A stretch of DNA of 64,000 nt. Source: Haliea sp. Lineage in GTDB: Bacteria; Pseudomonadota; Gammaproteobacteria; Pseudomonadales; Halieaceae. Location of the stretch: contig NZNC01000004.1 in the NCBI GenBank assembly GCA_002692965.1, forward strand, positions 62,001 to 126,000. The letters run 5' to 3'. Of the stretch, positions 39,202 through 49,277 are shown one piece after another (the first letter of the stretch is position 1; each line of letters begins with the position of its first letter). Below the pieces are notes generated by a model that searched no databases, had not been told where the DNA came from, and saw only the letters and a program-made list of their open reading frames with translations. The position numbers and the translations under genes were made by a program.

Positions 39202-39711
39202 CTAGAAGGGAATATCGTCGTCAAAGTCATTGAAGTCCTGGGGCGGAGGCGCCGGCTGCTGGTTGCCGCCAGCCTGGCCCTGGGGCCCCGCCGGCACCTG
39301 CTGCCGCTGCGGTGCCGGCTGCTGCTGGCCATAATCCCCGGGGCCTGAGCTGTAGTTGTCCTGGCCCATGCCGCCGCGGCTGTCCAGCATCTGCATCTCG
39401 TTGGCCACGATCTCGGTGGTGTAGCGATCCTGGCCGTCCTGGCCCTGCCACTTGCGGGTGCGCAGAGAGCCCTCGACATAGACCTTGGAACCCTTGCGCA
39501 GGTACTCTCCGGCGATCTCCGCCAGGCGATTGAAAAACACCACGCGGTGCCACTCGGTGCGCTCCTGGGGCTGGCCGGTCTGCTTGTCCTTCCACTGGTC
39601 GCTGGTGGCCAGATTGACGTTGGTCACCGCCCCGCCGGAGGGCATGTAGCGGGTTTCCGGATCCGCCCCCAGGTTGCCGATCAGAATCACCTTGTTGATG
39701 CCCCTAGCCAT
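39202..39711 (-). CDS. ssb: Single-stranded DNA-binding protein
   Basis: 169 aa. OB-fold N-terminal domain ([26 protein letters not shown], split across conserved turns) through residue 110, a glutamine/glycine/proline-rich linker, and the acidic protein-docking tip DFDDDIPF. I chose ATG 39711 (MARGINKV) over the longer frame at 39750. The MFS-ssb order opposite uvrA is conserved in Pseudomonas-like genomes. Confidence 0.97.
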   Translation of the reverse strand: MARGINKVILIGNLGADPETRYMPSGGAVTNVNLATSDQWKDKQTGQPQERTEWHRVVFFNRLAEIAGEYLRKGSKVYVEGSLRTRKWQGQDGQDRYTTEIVANEMQMLDSRGGMGQDNYSSGPGDYGQQQPAPQRQQVPAGPQGQAGGNQQPAPPPQDFNDFDDDIPF

Positions 39712-39865
39712 GTTCTTGCCCTCTGTCAGGATGCGCTGCGGATGTTGCAATGGAGTGCGCGACTATAGCAATCCGGCCCTGCAAATGCGACACGCGGGAG
39801 CGGGCACAAACCATCAGATGGCAACCGCAGCGGCCAGCCGAACCCCGCGATAACACATCGCGGTT

Positions 39866-41062
39866 TCAGCGCGCTTTTGAGGTCAGGGCCTCTTCCGCGG
39901 CTGCCCGCTGGCCATGCCGCGGCAGGGCAAGCAGGCACCACAGCCCGCAAAGACCCACGCAGAACAGCAGCACCGACTGGCTGCCGTAGTGCTGCAGGAG
40001 CCAACCACCCAGGGCGCCACCAGCAAAGATGCCCAGGAACTGGGCGGTGGAATAGATGCCCAGGGCAGTCCCCCGCCCGCCCGGAAACACCGCCTTGCTC
40101 ACCATTGATGGCAGCGTGGCCTCGAGGTAATTGAAACCGACGAAAAACAGCCAGGCGGCCAGGTAGATCGTCCAGCCACTGGCCGCCAGACCGAGCGCCA
40201 CCAGAGCGACCACCAGCGCCAGGATGGCCGCCAGGAACACCGGCGCCGGCCGACCGCCCCGCTCCGCCAGCCGCATCATGGGTAAGACACCCAGTACCGA
40301 GAGCAGAATCACGGGCAGGTAGACCTGCCAGTGCTGATCCCGGGGCACGCCGGCCAGGCCCTCGATCAGGCCCGGGAGCACCAGGAACAGCGCCATCAGT
40401 ACACAGTGGAGCGTGAAAATACCCGCGTCCAGGCGCAGCAGAGCCGGGTCGCGCAGGGCGCGTCCGAACAGGTTGCCGCGGGGCGCGGCAGATTCCACGG
40501 TCTGCCCGCTCTCGGGCTCGGGGATCCGCCACAGGACCAGCATGCCGAGGACAGCCAGCACCGCCGTGATGGCAAAGACCAGATCGAGTCCGCCAAAGGC
40601 CGCCAGCAGAGGGCCCACGACCAGCGCCACGGCAAAGGCGAGGCCGATACTGGCCCCGACGATGGCCATGGCCTTGGTCCGCTGTTCGTCGCTGGTCAGG
40701 TCGGCCACCAGCGCCATGATGCTGCTGGCGATGGCCCCCGCTCCCTGCAGCAGGCGGCCAAGCACGATCCCGTGGATGCTCTCCGACCAGGCAGCCAGCA
40801 GGCTGCCCAGGGCAAAGACCAGCAGGCCTCCGACAATCACCGGCTTGCGGCCAATCCGGTCCGAGAGCCAGCCCAGGGGAACCTGCAGCAGGGCCTGGCT
40901 GAGGCCGTAGATACCCAGGGCCAGCCCGATCAGGGCGGGCGTCGCGCCGCGATAGTCGGCAGCGTAGAGGGCCAACAGGGGCAGGACCATGAACAGGCCC
41001 AGCATGCGCACGTTGTACAGCAGGGCAAGAGACAGCACCGCGCGGCGTTCCGCCGCTGTCAT
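39866..41062 (-). CDS. MFS transporter
   Basis: 398-aa major facilitator protein with about 12 hydrophobic segments; the loop 2-3 motif GWLSDRIGRKP (residues about 70-80) is the MFS signature. It belongs to the drug/solute antiporter-like group normally found between uvrA and ssb; no substrate can be inferred. I chose ATG 41062 (MTAAERRAVLS); the longer frame from 41161 has no support. The membrane-spanning part starts at once after this Met. Confidence 0.9.
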   Translation of the reverse strand: MTAAERRAVLSLALLYNVRMLGLFMVLPLLALYAADYRGATPALIGLALGIYGLSQALLQVPLGWLSDRIGRKPVIVGGLLVFALGSLLAAWSESIHGIVLGRLLQGAGAIASSIMALVADLTSDEQRTKAMAIVGASIGLAFAVALVVGPLLAAFGGLDLVFAITAVLAVLGMLVLWRIPEPESGQTVESAAPRGNLFGRALRDPALLRLDAGIFTLHCVLMALFLVLPGLIEGLAGVPRDQHWQVYLPVILLSVLGVLPMMRLAERGGRPAPVFLAAILALVVALVALGLAASGWTIYLAAWLFFVGFNYLEATLPSMVSKAVFPGGRGTALGIYSTAQFLGIFAGGALGGWLLQHYGSQSVLLFCVGLCGLWCLLALPRHGQRAAAEEALTSKAR

Positions 41063-41218
41063 GGGATTCTTGGTGATCACGAACTCGGACTGTGAAAGGC
41101 TTGGACCGCGAATTCTAGCAGCTTGGCCGCCGCAGCGACATCCGCGCGGCACGCAAGGCACATCCAGCTCGCCGGACCGCGCGTAAACTGCCCCGTAGTT
41201 GCGGCCCTGCGATAGCTT

Positions 41219-41247
41219 TTGCCCGCCCTACCCCCAGCGCCTATACT
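41219..41247 (+). promoter_or_regulatory. Sigma-70 promoter for uvrA
   Basis: TTGCCC (41219-41224), 17-bp spacer, TATACT (41242-41247), about 34 bp before the ATG. No CTG-N10-CAG LexA box is visible in the 218-bp intergenic region. Confidence 0.7.
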
Positions 41248-41280
41248 GGCAGGTTTGATCGACCCTCATCAGGGAGAGTC

Positions 41281-44106
41281 ATGGACACTATTCAGGTCCG
41301 CGGTGCACGTACGCACAACCTCAAGAACATCGACCTCGACATTCCCCGGGACAAACTGGTGGTCATCACCGGGCTGTCCGGCTCCGGGAAGTCATCACTG
41401 GCCTTCGACACGCTCTACGCGGAGGGCCAACGGCGCTATGTCGAGTCCCTGTCCACCTATGCGCGCCAGTTCCTGTCGATGATGGAAAAACCCGACATCG
41501 ACCATATCGAGGGTCTGTCGCCGGCAATCTCCATCGAACAGAAGTCCACCTCTCACAACCCCCGCTCCACCGTCGGCACCATTACCGAAATCTACGACTA
41601 CCTGCGTCTGCTGTTCGCCCGGGTCGGCGATCCCCGCTGCCCCGAGCACGGCGAGACCCTGCAGGCCCAGACCATCAGCCAGATGGTGGACAGCGTGCTG
41701 GCCCTCCCCGAGGGCAGCAAGCTGATGCTGCTGGCACCGGTGGTGCGCGATCGTAAGGGTGAACACCTGCACGTGTTCGAGGAGCTGCGCGCGGGCGGCT
41801 TCGTCCGCGCCCGGGTGGATGGCATCGTCACCGACCTCGACGACCTGCCGAAACTGGACAAGAAGCGCAAGCACAGCATCGACGTGGTGGTTGATCGCTT
41901 CAAGGTGCGCCCCGACCTCAACCTGCGCCTGGCGGAATCCTTCGAGACCGCGCTGGGGCTCACCGATGGCCTGGCCACGGTGAGCTACATGGACGGCGAC
42001 GGTGAAGACCTGATGTTCTCCGCCCGCTTTGCCTGTCCGGTCTGCGGCCACAGCATCGACGAACTGGAGCCGCGACTGTTCTCTTTCAACAATCCGGCCG
42101 GGGCCTGTTCCAGTTGCGACGGCCTGGGGGTCAAGCAGTACTTCGACCCGGAACGCATCGTGGTGCACCCCGAATCAAGCCTGGCCGAGGGCGCGATCCG
42201 CGGCTGGGATCGCCGCAACGTGTATTACTTCCACATGCTGACCAGCCTGGCGGAGCACTACGGCTTTTCCATCGACACCCCTTTCGCCAAGCTGAAGAAG
42301 AAGCAGCGGGAGGCAATCCTCTACGGCTCGGGTGATGAAGAGGTCAGCTTCGCCTATGTGAATGACCGCGGCGACGTATTCAAGCGCCGCCACCCCTTCG
42401 AGGGCATCATCCATAACATGGAGCGGCGCTACCGGGAGACCGAATCCCAGAGCGTCCGCGAGGAGCTGGCCCGCTTCCTTGCCTCCCAGCCCTGCCCCGA
42501 CTGCGGCGGCACCCGCCTGTGCCGGGACGCCCGCCACGTCTTCGTGGATGACCGCAGCCTGCCCTCGATCACCGAAATGCCGGTGGGCGAGGCGGAGGTC
42601 TATTTTGAACAGCTGGCTCTGGAGGGCCGCAAGGGGGAGATCGCCAGCAAGATTCTCAAGGAGCTGCGCGCCCGCTACCGTTTCCTGGTCGATGTGGGCC
42701 TGAATTACCTGACCCTGAGCCGCAGTGCGGAGACACTCTCCGGCGGCGAGGCCCAGCGCATCCGCCTGGCCAGCCAGATCGGCGCTGGCCTGGTGGGGGT
42801 AATGTACATCCTCGACGAGCCCTCGATCGGCCTGCACCAACGGGACAACGAGCGCCTGCTGAACACCCTCAACCACCTGCGCGACCTGGGCAACACGGTG
42901 CTGGTGGTGGAACACGACGAGGACGCCATCCGCAGCGCCGACCACATCATCGACATCGGCCCGGGTGCCGGTGTCCACGGCGGTCGCATCGTCGCCCAGG
43001 GCACCTTCGAGGACATTATCGGCACCGAACAGTCGCTCACCGGCGCCTACCTCTCCGGGAAGCGGCGGATCGAGATTCCCGCCAAGCGCGTGGCTCGCGA
43101 CCCCAAGAAGACCATCCGACTGCTGGGTGCCCGGGGCAACAACCTCCAGGGCGTCGACCTGGAACTGCCGGTCGGCCTGCTCACCTGTATTACCGGCGTA
43201 TCCGGTTCAGGCAAGTCCACCCTGATCAACAACACCCTTTACCCGATCGCCGCCACCCAGCTGAACGGCGCCACCTCCCTCAACCCGGCGCCCTATGAGC
43301 GCATCGAGGGGATGCAGCACATCGACAAGTGCATTGATATCGACCAGAGCCCGATTGGCCGCACACCGCGTTCCACCCCGGCCACCTATACCGGCATTTT
43401 CACGCCGGTACGGGAGCTTTTTGCCGGCACGCAGGAGGCCCGCTCCCGCGGCTACAAGCCGGGGCGCTTCAGCTTCAACGTCAAGGGCGGCCGCTGTGAG
43501 GCCTGTCAGGGGGATGGTGTCACCAAGGTGGAGATGCACTTCCTGCCGGACATCTACGTACCCTGCGATATCTGCAAGGGCAAGCGCTACAACCGCGAGA
43601 CCCTGGAGATCCGCTACAAAGGCAAGAGTATCCACGAGGTCCTGGAAATGACCGTGGAGGATGCCCTGGCCTTCTTCGAGCCGGTACCCTCGATCGCCCG
43701 CAAGCTGCAGACGCTGATGGACGTGGGCCTGTCCTATATCCGCCTGGGCCAGGCGGCCACTACGCTATCCGGCGGCGAGGCCCAGCGGGTCAAGCTGTCA
43801 CGCGAACTGTCCAAGCGCGACACCGGAAAGACGCTCTACATCCTCGATGAGCCGACCACAGGCCTGCATTTCGAGGACATTCGACAGCTGCTGGATGTGG
43901 TGCACCGACTGCGCGATCATGGCAATACCGTGGTCATCATCGAGCACAACCTGGACGTGATCAAAACTGCCGACTGGCTGGTGGACCTAGGCCCCGAGGG
44001 CGGCAGCGGCGGCGGCCAGATCATCGCCACCGGCACACCGGAAGAAGTGGCCAAAGTGAAGCGCTCCCACACGGGACGATTTCTGAAGCCGATGCTGAAG
44101 GGCTGA
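41281..44106 (+). CDS. uvrA: Excinuclease ABC subunit A
   Basis: DNA damage recognition subunit of nucleotide excision repair. 941 aa with two ABC ATPase modules: Walker [10 protein letters not shown] (about residue 31) and GVSGSGKST (about 640); signature LSGGEAQR twice. Zinc-finger cysteines CPVCG...CSSC in the first half and CEAC...CDIC in the second. GGAGAG precedes ATG 41281. Divergent from the MFS-ssb genes. Together with the two photolyases it makes three DNA-lesion repair genes within 35 kb. Confidence 0.98.
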   Translation: MDTIQVRGARTHNLKNIDLDIPRDKLVVITGLSGSGKSSLAFDTLYAEGQRRYVESLSTYARQFLSMMEKPDIDHIEGLSPAISIEQKSTSHNPRSTVGTITEIYDYLRLLFARVGDPRCPEHGETLQAQTISQMVDSVLALPEGSKLMLLAPVVRDRKGEHLHVFEELRAGGFVRARVDGIVTDLDDLPKLDKKRKHSIDVVVDRFKVRPDLNLRLAESFETALGLTDGLATVSYMDGDGEDLMFSARFACPVCGHSIDELEPRLFSFNNPAGACSSCDGLGVKQYFDPERIVVHPESSLAEGAIRGWDRRNVYYFHMLTSLAEHYGFSIDTPFAKLKKKQREAILYGSGDEEVSFAYVNDRGDVFKRRHPFEGIIHNMERRYRETESQSVREELARFLASQPCPDCGGTRLCRDARHVFVDDRSLPSITEMPVGEAEVYFEQLALEGRKGEIASKILKELRARYRFLVDVGLNYLTLSRSAETLSGGEAQRIRLASQIGAGLVGVMYILDEPSIGLHQRDNERLLNTLNHLRDLGNTVLVVEHDEDAIRSADHIIDIGPGAGVHGGRIVAQGTFEDIIGTEQSLTGAYLSGKRRIEIPAKRVARDPKKTIRLLGARGNNLQGVDLELPVGLLTCITGVSGSGKSTLINNTLYPIAATQLNGATSLNPAPYERIEGMQHIDKCIDIDQSPIGRTPRSTPATYTGIFTPVRELFAGTQEARSRGYKPGRFSFNVKGGRCEACQGDGVTKVEMHFLPDIYVPCDICKGKRYNRETLEIRYKGKSIHEVLEMTVEDALAFFEPVPSIARKLQTLMDVGLSYIRLGQAATTLSGGEAQRVKLSRELSKRDTGKTLYILDEPTTGLHFEDIRQLLDVVHRLRDHGNTVVIIEHNLDVIKTADWLVDLGPEGGSGGGQIIATGTPEEVAKVKRSHTGRFLKPMLKG

Positions 44107-44115
44107 CCTGAAACG

Positions 44116-44394
44116 TCAACGATTCTCGCGCGTGTGCCAGAGACGCAGCACGATGATCGATTCGGTCTGAACTTCGTAACGAATTTCATAGCGCCCAACC
44201 AGGATGCGCCGCACTTCACGCGGCGCAAACTGAAACAGCTGCTCGCCCAGGCGGGGATTCTCCCGCAGGCGTTCGGGCGCCCTGGCCAGTGACTGCACCG
44301 TGCGCGCAGCGGCCAACCGGCTGTCCCGCTCAAGAAAGTCATACAGGCGCTGCAGGTCCGCGAGCGCTCTGCGGCTCCACTGCAACTCTCTCAA
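44116..44394 (-). CDS. ParE/RelE-type toxin
   Basis: 92-aa protein of the ParE/RelE superfamily: LQWSRRALADLQRLYDFLE at the N-terminus and VGRYEIRYEVQTESIIVLRLWHTREN at the C-terminus are typical. RelE-type members cut ribosome-bound mRNA and ParE members act on gyrase; sequence alone does not decide. ATGA overlap with the upstream antitoxin. It lies directly after uvrA on the opposite strand, in an otherwise conserved region, so it is probably an insertion. Confidence 0.88.
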   Translation of the reverse strand: MRELQWSRRALADLQRLYDFLERDSRLAAARTVQSLARAPERLRENPRLGEQLFQFAPREVRRILVGRYEIRYEVQTESIIVLRLWHTRENR

Positions 44395-44660
44395 CGCGAA
44401 ACCGGTTCTGCAACATCTCCGGCGCTCAAGCCATCAGCCCAGGCAAGAACCGACTGATGGTCGATGATGGCGCCGGAGTCGACTTCCGCCAAGGCCTCTC
44501 GCGTCAGGCTGTCGCGCTCGTCCTCCAGCGCTATCCAGCTCGCCAGAGCCTGCTTCACGATCCAGCCACGGGAGCGCTCCAGACGCTCGGCCAGCCTGTC
44601 CACCTGCTCCGCCATGTCGGTGGGCACATGTGCAGTCAGCACTCTCGTCTCGCTTTTCAC
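44391..44660 (-). CDS. Ribbon-helix-helix antitoxin (CopG/ParD-like)
   Basis: 89-aa antitoxin. N-terminal RHH DNA-binding domain (TRVLTAHVPTDMAEQVDRLA then RLERSRGWIVKQALASWI) and a C-terminal toxin-neutralising region with SGAIIDHQSVLAWADGL. The start is GTG 44660. It is encoded before the toxin with a 4-bp overlap and has an operator-like palindrome at its promoter, as in autoregulated type II modules. Confidence 0.88.
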   Translation of the reverse strand: MKSETRVLTAHVPTDMAEQVDRLAERLERSRGWIVKQALASWIALEDERDSLTREALAEVDSGAIIDHQSVLAWADGLSAGDVAEPVSR

Positions 44661-44684
44661 AACAACACCCCGCTTTAATCAAAA

Positions 44685-44729
44685 TCAATCAACGTGATTG
44701 AAATTAGACCACGCGTGAAAAAAAGACAA
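44685..44729 (-). promoter_or_regulatory. Toxin-antitoxin promoter and operator
   Basis: Minus strand TTGTCT (44729-44724), 17-bp spacer, TAATTT (44706-44701), followed directly by the palindrome TCAATCA-ACG-TGATTGA (44685-44701). The operator touches the -10 and covers the transcription start, which fits repression by the RHH antitoxin. Confidence 0.65.
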
Positions 44730-44746
44730 GTCTGGCGATAGCAGGG

Positions 44747-45550
44747 TCAATACCCGCCAGGTACAGGCACCTCCGCCGGTGCCGATTTGCAGCGTCCCAG
44801 CACCCGCTGGGCCGCCTGCCGCAGCAGGCTGATATCGATGGCTACGGCAATGAAGTCAAAGCCCAGGTCGCGGTAGCGACACGCCGCGGGTTCCCCGGGC
44901 GCCAGGATACCCACGGCCTTGCCCGCCGCCTTGGCCGCCGCGGCCACCGACTCAATGCAGGCCTGCACCTCGGGGTGCTCGGGCTGGTCCGGAAAGCCCA
45001 GGTCGGCGGAGAGATCCACCGGGCCAATGAAAATGGCATCGACGCCCTCCACCTCGGCTATCTGGCGGATATGCTCGGCACCGCGGCGACTCTCCACCTG
45101 CAGGATCAGGCAGATTTCCTCGTGGGCGCGGTGGATATAGTCGCCGATGGCACCCCAGCGGGTCGCCCGCGTGAGACCGCCGCCGACCCCGCGGATGCCA
45201 CCCTGGGGCGGATAACGCGTCGCCCGCACCAGCTCCCGGGCCTGCTCGCCCGTCTCCACCATGGGAATCATCAGGCTCTGGGCGCCGACATCCAGATACT
45301 GCTTGATCAGCGCCGCATCCCCGTTCACCGGCCGCACCACCGCGGAGACCGGGTAGGGCGTCACCACCTGCAGCTGCTCCAGCACCGAGGGCACCGAGTT
45401 CGGCGCGTGCTCGCCGTCAATCAGCAGCCAGTCCGCACCCGTCGTCGCGCAAACCTCCGCCGCATAGGCACTGCCCAGCGCCAGCCAGAGCCCGTACTGC
45501 GTCTCACCGCGGGCCAGCGCCGCCTTGAACTGATTGACCGGAACCCGCAC
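44747..45550 (-). CDS. HpcH/HpaI-family aldolase
   Basis: 267-aa class II (metal-dependent) pyruvate aldolase of the HpaI/GarL family. Motifs LLIDGEHAP with the catalytic histidine, RPVNGD, LMIPMVETGEQA, QVESRRGAEH and IFIGPVDLSADLG. Such enzymes cleave 4-hydroxy-2-oxo acids from aromatic or sugar acid catabolism. The start is GTG 45550, preceded by GAGGGATG. No other meta-cleavage genes are adjacent, so its substrate is open. Confidence 0.88.
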   Translation of the reverse strand: MRVPVNQFKAALARGETQYGLWLALGSAYAAEVCATTGADWLLIDGEHAPNSVPSVLEQLQVVTPYPVSAVVRPVNGDAALIKQYLDVGAQSLMIPMVETGEQARELVRATRYPPQGGIRGVGGGLTRATRWGAIGDYIHRAHEEICLILQVESRRGAEHIRQIAEVEGVDAIFIGPVDLSADLGFPDQPEHPEVQACIESVAAAAKAAGKAVGILAPGEPAACRYRDLGFDFIAVAIDISLLRQAAQRVLGRCKSAPAEVPVPGGY

Positions 45551-45607
45551 GCCGCATCCCTCATCGCCAGAAAGGCCGCCATTTTAGCACCCTGAGCCAG
45601 ATGCGCA

Positions 45608-45720
45608 GCCAAGCGAAGCCATGCCAGGTTCCGGGACCGTCGCCGGCCAGGGAAGGCCGGCGCCGAGCGCACAGGGATGTGCTTGTAGCGTGTCCCGGAA
45701 TTGGCATGGCTTCGCTTGGC
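45608..45720. repeat. Large nested palindromic intergenic repeat
   Basis: Left arm 45608-45637 (GCCAAGCGAAGCCATGCCA then TTCCGGGAC) pairs almost perfectly with right arm 45692-45720. Inside are two smaller hairpins: CGCCGGCC/GGCCGGCG (45641-45662) and GCACA/TGTGC (45669-45682). Both loops carry the same AGGGA-type sequence. It lies between the pnp terminator and the aldolase start and resembles a REP/ERIC-type mobile palindromic unit, though only one copy is in this window. Confidence 0.75.
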
Positions 45721-45736
45721 GCCACGGAGCAGGCAC

Positions 45737-45760
45737 AAAAAAGGGCGCCATAGCGCCCTG
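45737..45760 (-). terminator. Rho-independent terminator of pnp
   Basis: Minus strand AGGGCGC-TATG-GCGCCCT followed by TTTTT, 38 bp after the pnp stop. Confidence 0.88.
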
Positions 45761-45797
45761 ATTCGAAGCGAGGTGCCCGCCACAGCGGGCCCCAGGC

Positions 45798-47921
45798 TTA
45801 CTCGTCGTCGACCGTGCCCACCGGCTCGGCGATGATGTCGTCTTCCAGCAATTCCTTGATGGACAGCTTGATGCGGCCGCGCTGGTCCACGTCCAGGACC
45901 TTCACTTCCACTTCCTGGCCTTCCTTCAGGTAGTCGGACACATTCTCCACCCGCTCGTTGGCGATCTGGGAGATGTGTACCAGGCCGTCCTTGCCAGGCA
46001 GGATGTTGACGAAGGCGCCGAAGTCGACGATACGCGCGACGGTGCCCTTGTAGATGGCACCGACTTCCGCCTCGGCCGTGATCTCTTCGATCATCGCCAC
46101 CGCCTTGTCGCGGGCGCCCTTGTCCAGACCGAAGACACGGACGGTACCGTCGTCGTCGATGTCCACGGTGGCGCCGGAGGCTTCGGTGATGGAGCGAATG
46201 GTCGCGCCACCCTTGCCGATGATGTCGCGGATCTTCTCGGCATCCACCTTCAGGGAGATCATGCTAGGCGCGTTGTCCGAGGTGACCTTGCGCGGCTCGG
46301 GCAGCACGGCATTCATCTGGCCGAGGATGTGCAGACGGGCCTGCTGGGCCTGCTGCAGCGCCACTTCCATGATCTGCTCGTTGATGCCTTCGATCTTGAT
46401 GTCCATCTGCAGGGCGGTGATGCCCTCGGCAGTACCGGCGACTTTGAAGTCCATGTCGCCCAGGTGGTCTTCGTCACCCAGGATATCGGTGAGTACGGCG
46501 AACTGGTTGCCATCCTTGACCAGACCCATGGCGATACCGGCAACCGGAGCGCGCAGGGGCACACCGGCGGCCATCAGCGCCAGGGAGCCGACACATACGG
46601 AAGCCATGGAGCTGGAGCCGTTGGACTCGGTGATCTCGGAAACCACGCGCACGGTGTAGGGGAATTCCGCCTCGGAAGGCAGTACCGCTGCCAGGCCACG
46701 ACGGGCCAGGCGACCGTGACCAATTTCCCGGCGACCGGTAAAGCCCACACGCCCGGCTTCACCCACGGAATAGGGGGGGAAGTTGTAGTGCAGCATGAAG
46801 GGGTCGCGGCGCTCGCCTTCCAGGGCATCGATGATCTGCGCGTCACGCGTGGAGCCGAGGGTGACAGCACCGATGGCCTGAGTCTCGCCGCGGGTGAAGA
46901 GTGCGGAGCCGTGCACCTTGGGCAGCACGTCAACTTCACAGGCAATGGCGCGGACGGTGCGATTGTCACGGCCGTCAATACGCGCTTCACCATTGAGGAT
47001 GCGCTTGCGTACCAGGGTCTTCTCGACGCGCTTGAACACGTCCTTGACTTCGTCTTCGCTGGGGCCACCCTCGACCGCCAGGGCTTCGACACAGGCCTGA
47101 CGCACCTGGGCCACACGCTCGTAGCGCTGGGCCTTCTCGGTAATGCGATAGGCTTCGCCGAGATCCTGCTTGACCTGGGCTTCCACGGCAGCCAGCAGCT
47201 CGGCGTCGACGGCAGCGGCCTCCCAGTCCCAGCGCGGCTTGCCAGTTTCGGCGGCCAGTTCCTTGATTGCCTGGATCGCTACCTGCATTTCCTGCTGGGC
47301 GAAAAGTACCGCACCCAGCATCTGGTCTTCGGTCAGCTCCTTGGCCTCGGATTCGACCATCAGCACCGCGTGCTCGGTGCCTGCAACCACCATGTCCAGC
47401 TTGCTCTCGGTCAGCTCGACGTAGGTCGGGTTGAGCAGGTAACCCTGGGCTTCGCTAAAGCCGACGCGGGCACCGGCAATCGGGCCATTGAAGGGGATAC
47501 CGGAAATCGCCAGGGCCGCGGAGGTCCCGAGCATGGCGGGAATATCCGGGTCGATGTGCTTGTCCGCGGACATCACGGTGCAGATCACCTGCACTTCGTT
47601 CATGAAGCCTTCGGGAAACAGCGGGCGAATGGGGCGATCGATCAGACGCGAGGTGAGGGTTTCCTTCTCGCTGGGGCGTCCCTCACGCTTGAAAAAGCCG
47701 CCGGGGATCTTGCCGGAGGCGTAGGTCTTTTCCTGGTAGTGCACTGACAGGGGGAAGAAGGGCTGGCCCGGCTTGGCGGTTCTGTCCGCCACCACCGTAC
47801 ACAGCACCGAGGTATTCTCAACGGTCACCAGCACCGCGCCGGTCGCCTGGCGGGCGATGCGGCCGGTCTCCAGGGTGACCGTCTGACCACCGTACTGGAA
47901 AGTTTTGGTTACTGGATTCAC
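45798..47921 (-). CDS. pnp: Polyribonucleotide nucleotidyltransferase (PNPase)
   Basis: Phosphorolytic 3'-5' exoribonuclease, degradosome component. 707 aa with two RNase PH domains (residues 1-220 and 310-545; the second has the active-site [13 protein letters not shown]), then KH (about 555-620) and S1 (about 622-690) RNA-binding domains ending in acidic residues. The start is GTG 47921, with TTGGAGAAA upstream. A hairpin between rpsO and pnp (47948-47970) could serve as the RNase III or attenuator site that governs pnp in other gammaproteobacteria. Confidence 0.98.
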   Translation of the reverse strand: MNPVTKTFQYGGQTVTLETGRIARQATGAVLVTVENTSVLCTVVADRTAKPGQPFFPLSVHYQEKTYASGKIPGGFFKREGRPSEKETLTSRLIDRPIRPLFPEGFMNEVQVICTVMSADKHIDPDIPAMLGTSAALAISGIPFNGPIAGARVGFSEAQGYLLNPTYVELTESKLDMVVAGTEHAVLMVESEAKELTEDQMLGAVLFAQQEMQVAIQAIKELAAETGKPRWDWEAAAVDAELLAAVEAQVKQDLGEAYRITEKAQRYERVAQVRQACVEALAVEGGPSEDEVKDVFKRVEKTLVRKRILNGEARIDGRDNRTVRAIACEVDVLPKVHGSALFTRGETQAIGAVTLGSTRDAQIIDALEGERRDPFMLHYNFPPYSVGEAGRVGFTGRREIGHGRLARRGLAAVLPSEAEFPYTVRVVSEITESNGSSSMASVCVGSLALMAAGVPLRAPVAGIAMGLVKDGNQFAVLTDILGDEDHLGDMDFKVAGTAEGITALQMDIKIEGINEQIMEVALQQAQQARLHILGQMNAVLPEPRKVTSDNAPSMISLKVDAEKIRDIIGKGGATIRSITEASGATVDIDDDGTVRVFGLDKGARDKAVAMIEEITAEAEVGAIYKGTVARIVDFGAFVNILPGKDGLVHISQIANERVENVSDYLKEGQEVEVKVLDVDQRGRIKLSIKELLEDDIIAEPVGTVDDE

Positions 47922-47947
47922 TCTTTTTCTCCAATTCCGAAAATGAC

Positions 47948-47970
47948 TACCGGGGCACTGGGCCCCGGTA
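47948..47970 (-). promoter_or_regulatory. Hairpin between rpsO and pnp
   Basis: TACCGGGGC and GCCCCGGTA form a 9-bp stem with a 5-nt loop, in the 60-bp rpsO-pnp gap. The minus strand continues GTCATTTTC, so termination would be weak. In E. coli this position holds a partial terminator and a double-stranded RNase III processing site. Confidence 0.6.
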
Positions 47971-47981
47971 TGAAATACTGC

Positions 47982-48251
47982 TTATCGACGCAGGCCGAGT
48001 CGCTTGATGAGGTCCGTATAGCGGGACACATCCTTGCGCTTCAGGTAGTCCAGCAGCTTGCGGCGCTGGTTGACCATGCGGATCAGGCCGCGGCGCGAGT
48101 GGTGATCCTGCTTGTGGCTCTTGAAGTGGTCCTGCAGCTGTTCGATGTTTGCAGTCAGCAGTGCCACCTGCACTTCCGGAGAGCCGGTATCGCCTTCACC
48201 ACGCTGGTACTGCTTGACGATCTCTGCTTTCTGTTCAGCCAGTAATGCCAT
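47982..48251 (-). CDS. rpsO: 30S ribosomal protein S15
   Basis: 89-aa primary 16S rRNA binder; [16 protein letters not shown], then [24 protein letters not shown] and [21 protein letters not shown] match S15. RBS AGAGGAC. A hairpin in its leader (48280-48301) may be the S15 autoregulatory element. Part of the truB-rpsO-pnp string. Confidence 0.98.
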   Translation of the reverse strand: MALLAEQKAEIVKQYQRGEGDTGSPEVQVALLTANIEQLQDHFKSHKQDHHSRRGLIRMVNQRRKLLDYLKRKDVSRYTDLIKRLGLRR

Positions 48252-48279
48252 GTCGATAGTCCTCTTGTGTAATCTGCGT

Positions 48280-48301
48280 GCCCCGGTTGCTTTCGCGGGG
48301 C
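48280..48301 (-). promoter_or_regulatory. Leader hairpin upstream of rpsO, candidate S15 autoregulation site
   Basis: GCCCCG/CGGGGC with a 10-nt loop lies 29 nt before the rpsO start on the minus strand. S15 represses its own translation by binding structured leaders; the match to this site is inferred only from position. Confidence 0.4.
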
Positions 48302-48347
48302 GTGAATGAAAAGAGCCTGTCCGTGCAGATTGACAGACAGGTTCGCG

Positions 48348-49277
48348 TCACCTCCCGGTGACTATCAGTCGACGCGGCGCCACGCGCCCATCGTCCAATA
48401 TTTCGCCAATACCCAGAAACTCACCGTTTTCCAGGGTCATGCGCACCAGGCCATCGGCCGGTGCCCGGGCCACCCGCACCGGCTGGCCCTGACGCATGTA
48501 AAAACCCGCGGACTCGCCCAGGCACACCCGGGGCAGCCCCTCAATCGCCGCATCCATCGGCAACAGCAGGCTGTCCATGTGCGCCAGCTCCTCGGCGTCC
48601 CGCAGCGCCTGCAAGGCAGGCAGCGTCACTGCCTGCGACAGGTCGAAGGGACCGGCCTGGGTGCGACGCAGGGCACCCACATGGGCACCACAACCAAGCA
48701 ATTTACCCAGGTCGTCCGCCAGCGCACGCACATAGGTGCCCTTGCTGCAGCGCATGCGGATATCCGCCTCCGCTCTGGGACCCGCGCGAAAGGCCAAAAG
48801 TTCCAGCTGGTACAGTGTGACCCGCCGTGCCTTGCGCTCCACTTCCTGCCCCTGGCGCGCCAGCTTGTACAAGGGCTGGCCACCCTGTTTCACCGCCGAA
48901 TACATCGGCGGCACCTGTTCTATCTCGCCCCGGAAAGTATCCAGAGCCGCGGCAACCTCCGCTTCCGTCAGGCCGCTGGCATCGCGCTCCTCCAGCACCT
49001 CACCCTCCGCATCCGCGGTGGTGGTGGTAGCGCCGAGGACAAAGGTACTCTCGTAGGCCTTGTCCGCATCCAGCAAATACTGGGAAAACTTGGTCGCCTC
49101 GCCAAAACACAAGGGCAGAACACCGGTCGCCATGGGGTCCAGGCTACCGGTATGCCCCGCCTTGGCGGCAAAGTATAGTCGTTTTGCCGTCTGCAGTGCG
49201 TGGTTGGAGCTCATCCCCGCCGGCTTGTCCAGGACCAGGATACCGTCCACGGGCCGACCCTTGCGACGTCGGGCCAC
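48348..49277 (-). CDS. truB: tRNA pseudouridine-55 synthase
   Basis: Forms pseudouridine 55 in the T-loop of tRNAs. 309 aa; VLDKPAGMSSNHALQ and the catalytic aspartate in HTGSLDPMATGVLPLCFGEATKFSQ. C-terminal PUA-like region. The start codon GTG 49277 follows the rbfA stop directly (TGAGTG), so the two are coupled. Confidence 0.97.
   Translation of the reverse strand: MARRRKGRPVDGILVLDKPAGMSSNHALQTAKRLYFAAKAGHTGSLDPMATGVLPLCFGEATKFSQYLLDADKAYESTFVLGATTTTADAEGEVLEERDASGLTEAEVAAALDTFRGEIEQVPPMYSAVKQGGQPLYKLARQGQEVERKARRVTLYQLELLAFRAGPRAEADIRMRCSKGTYVRALADDLGKLLGCGAHVGALRRTQAGPFDLSQAVTLPALQALRDAEELAHMDSLLLPMDAAIEGLPRVCLGESAGFYMRQGQPVRVARAPADGLVRMTLENGEFLGIGEILDDGRVAPRRLIVTGR

Noticed and set aside
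45975-47747. 590-aa plus-strand open frame
   Set aside because: Antisense to pnp, no domain content.
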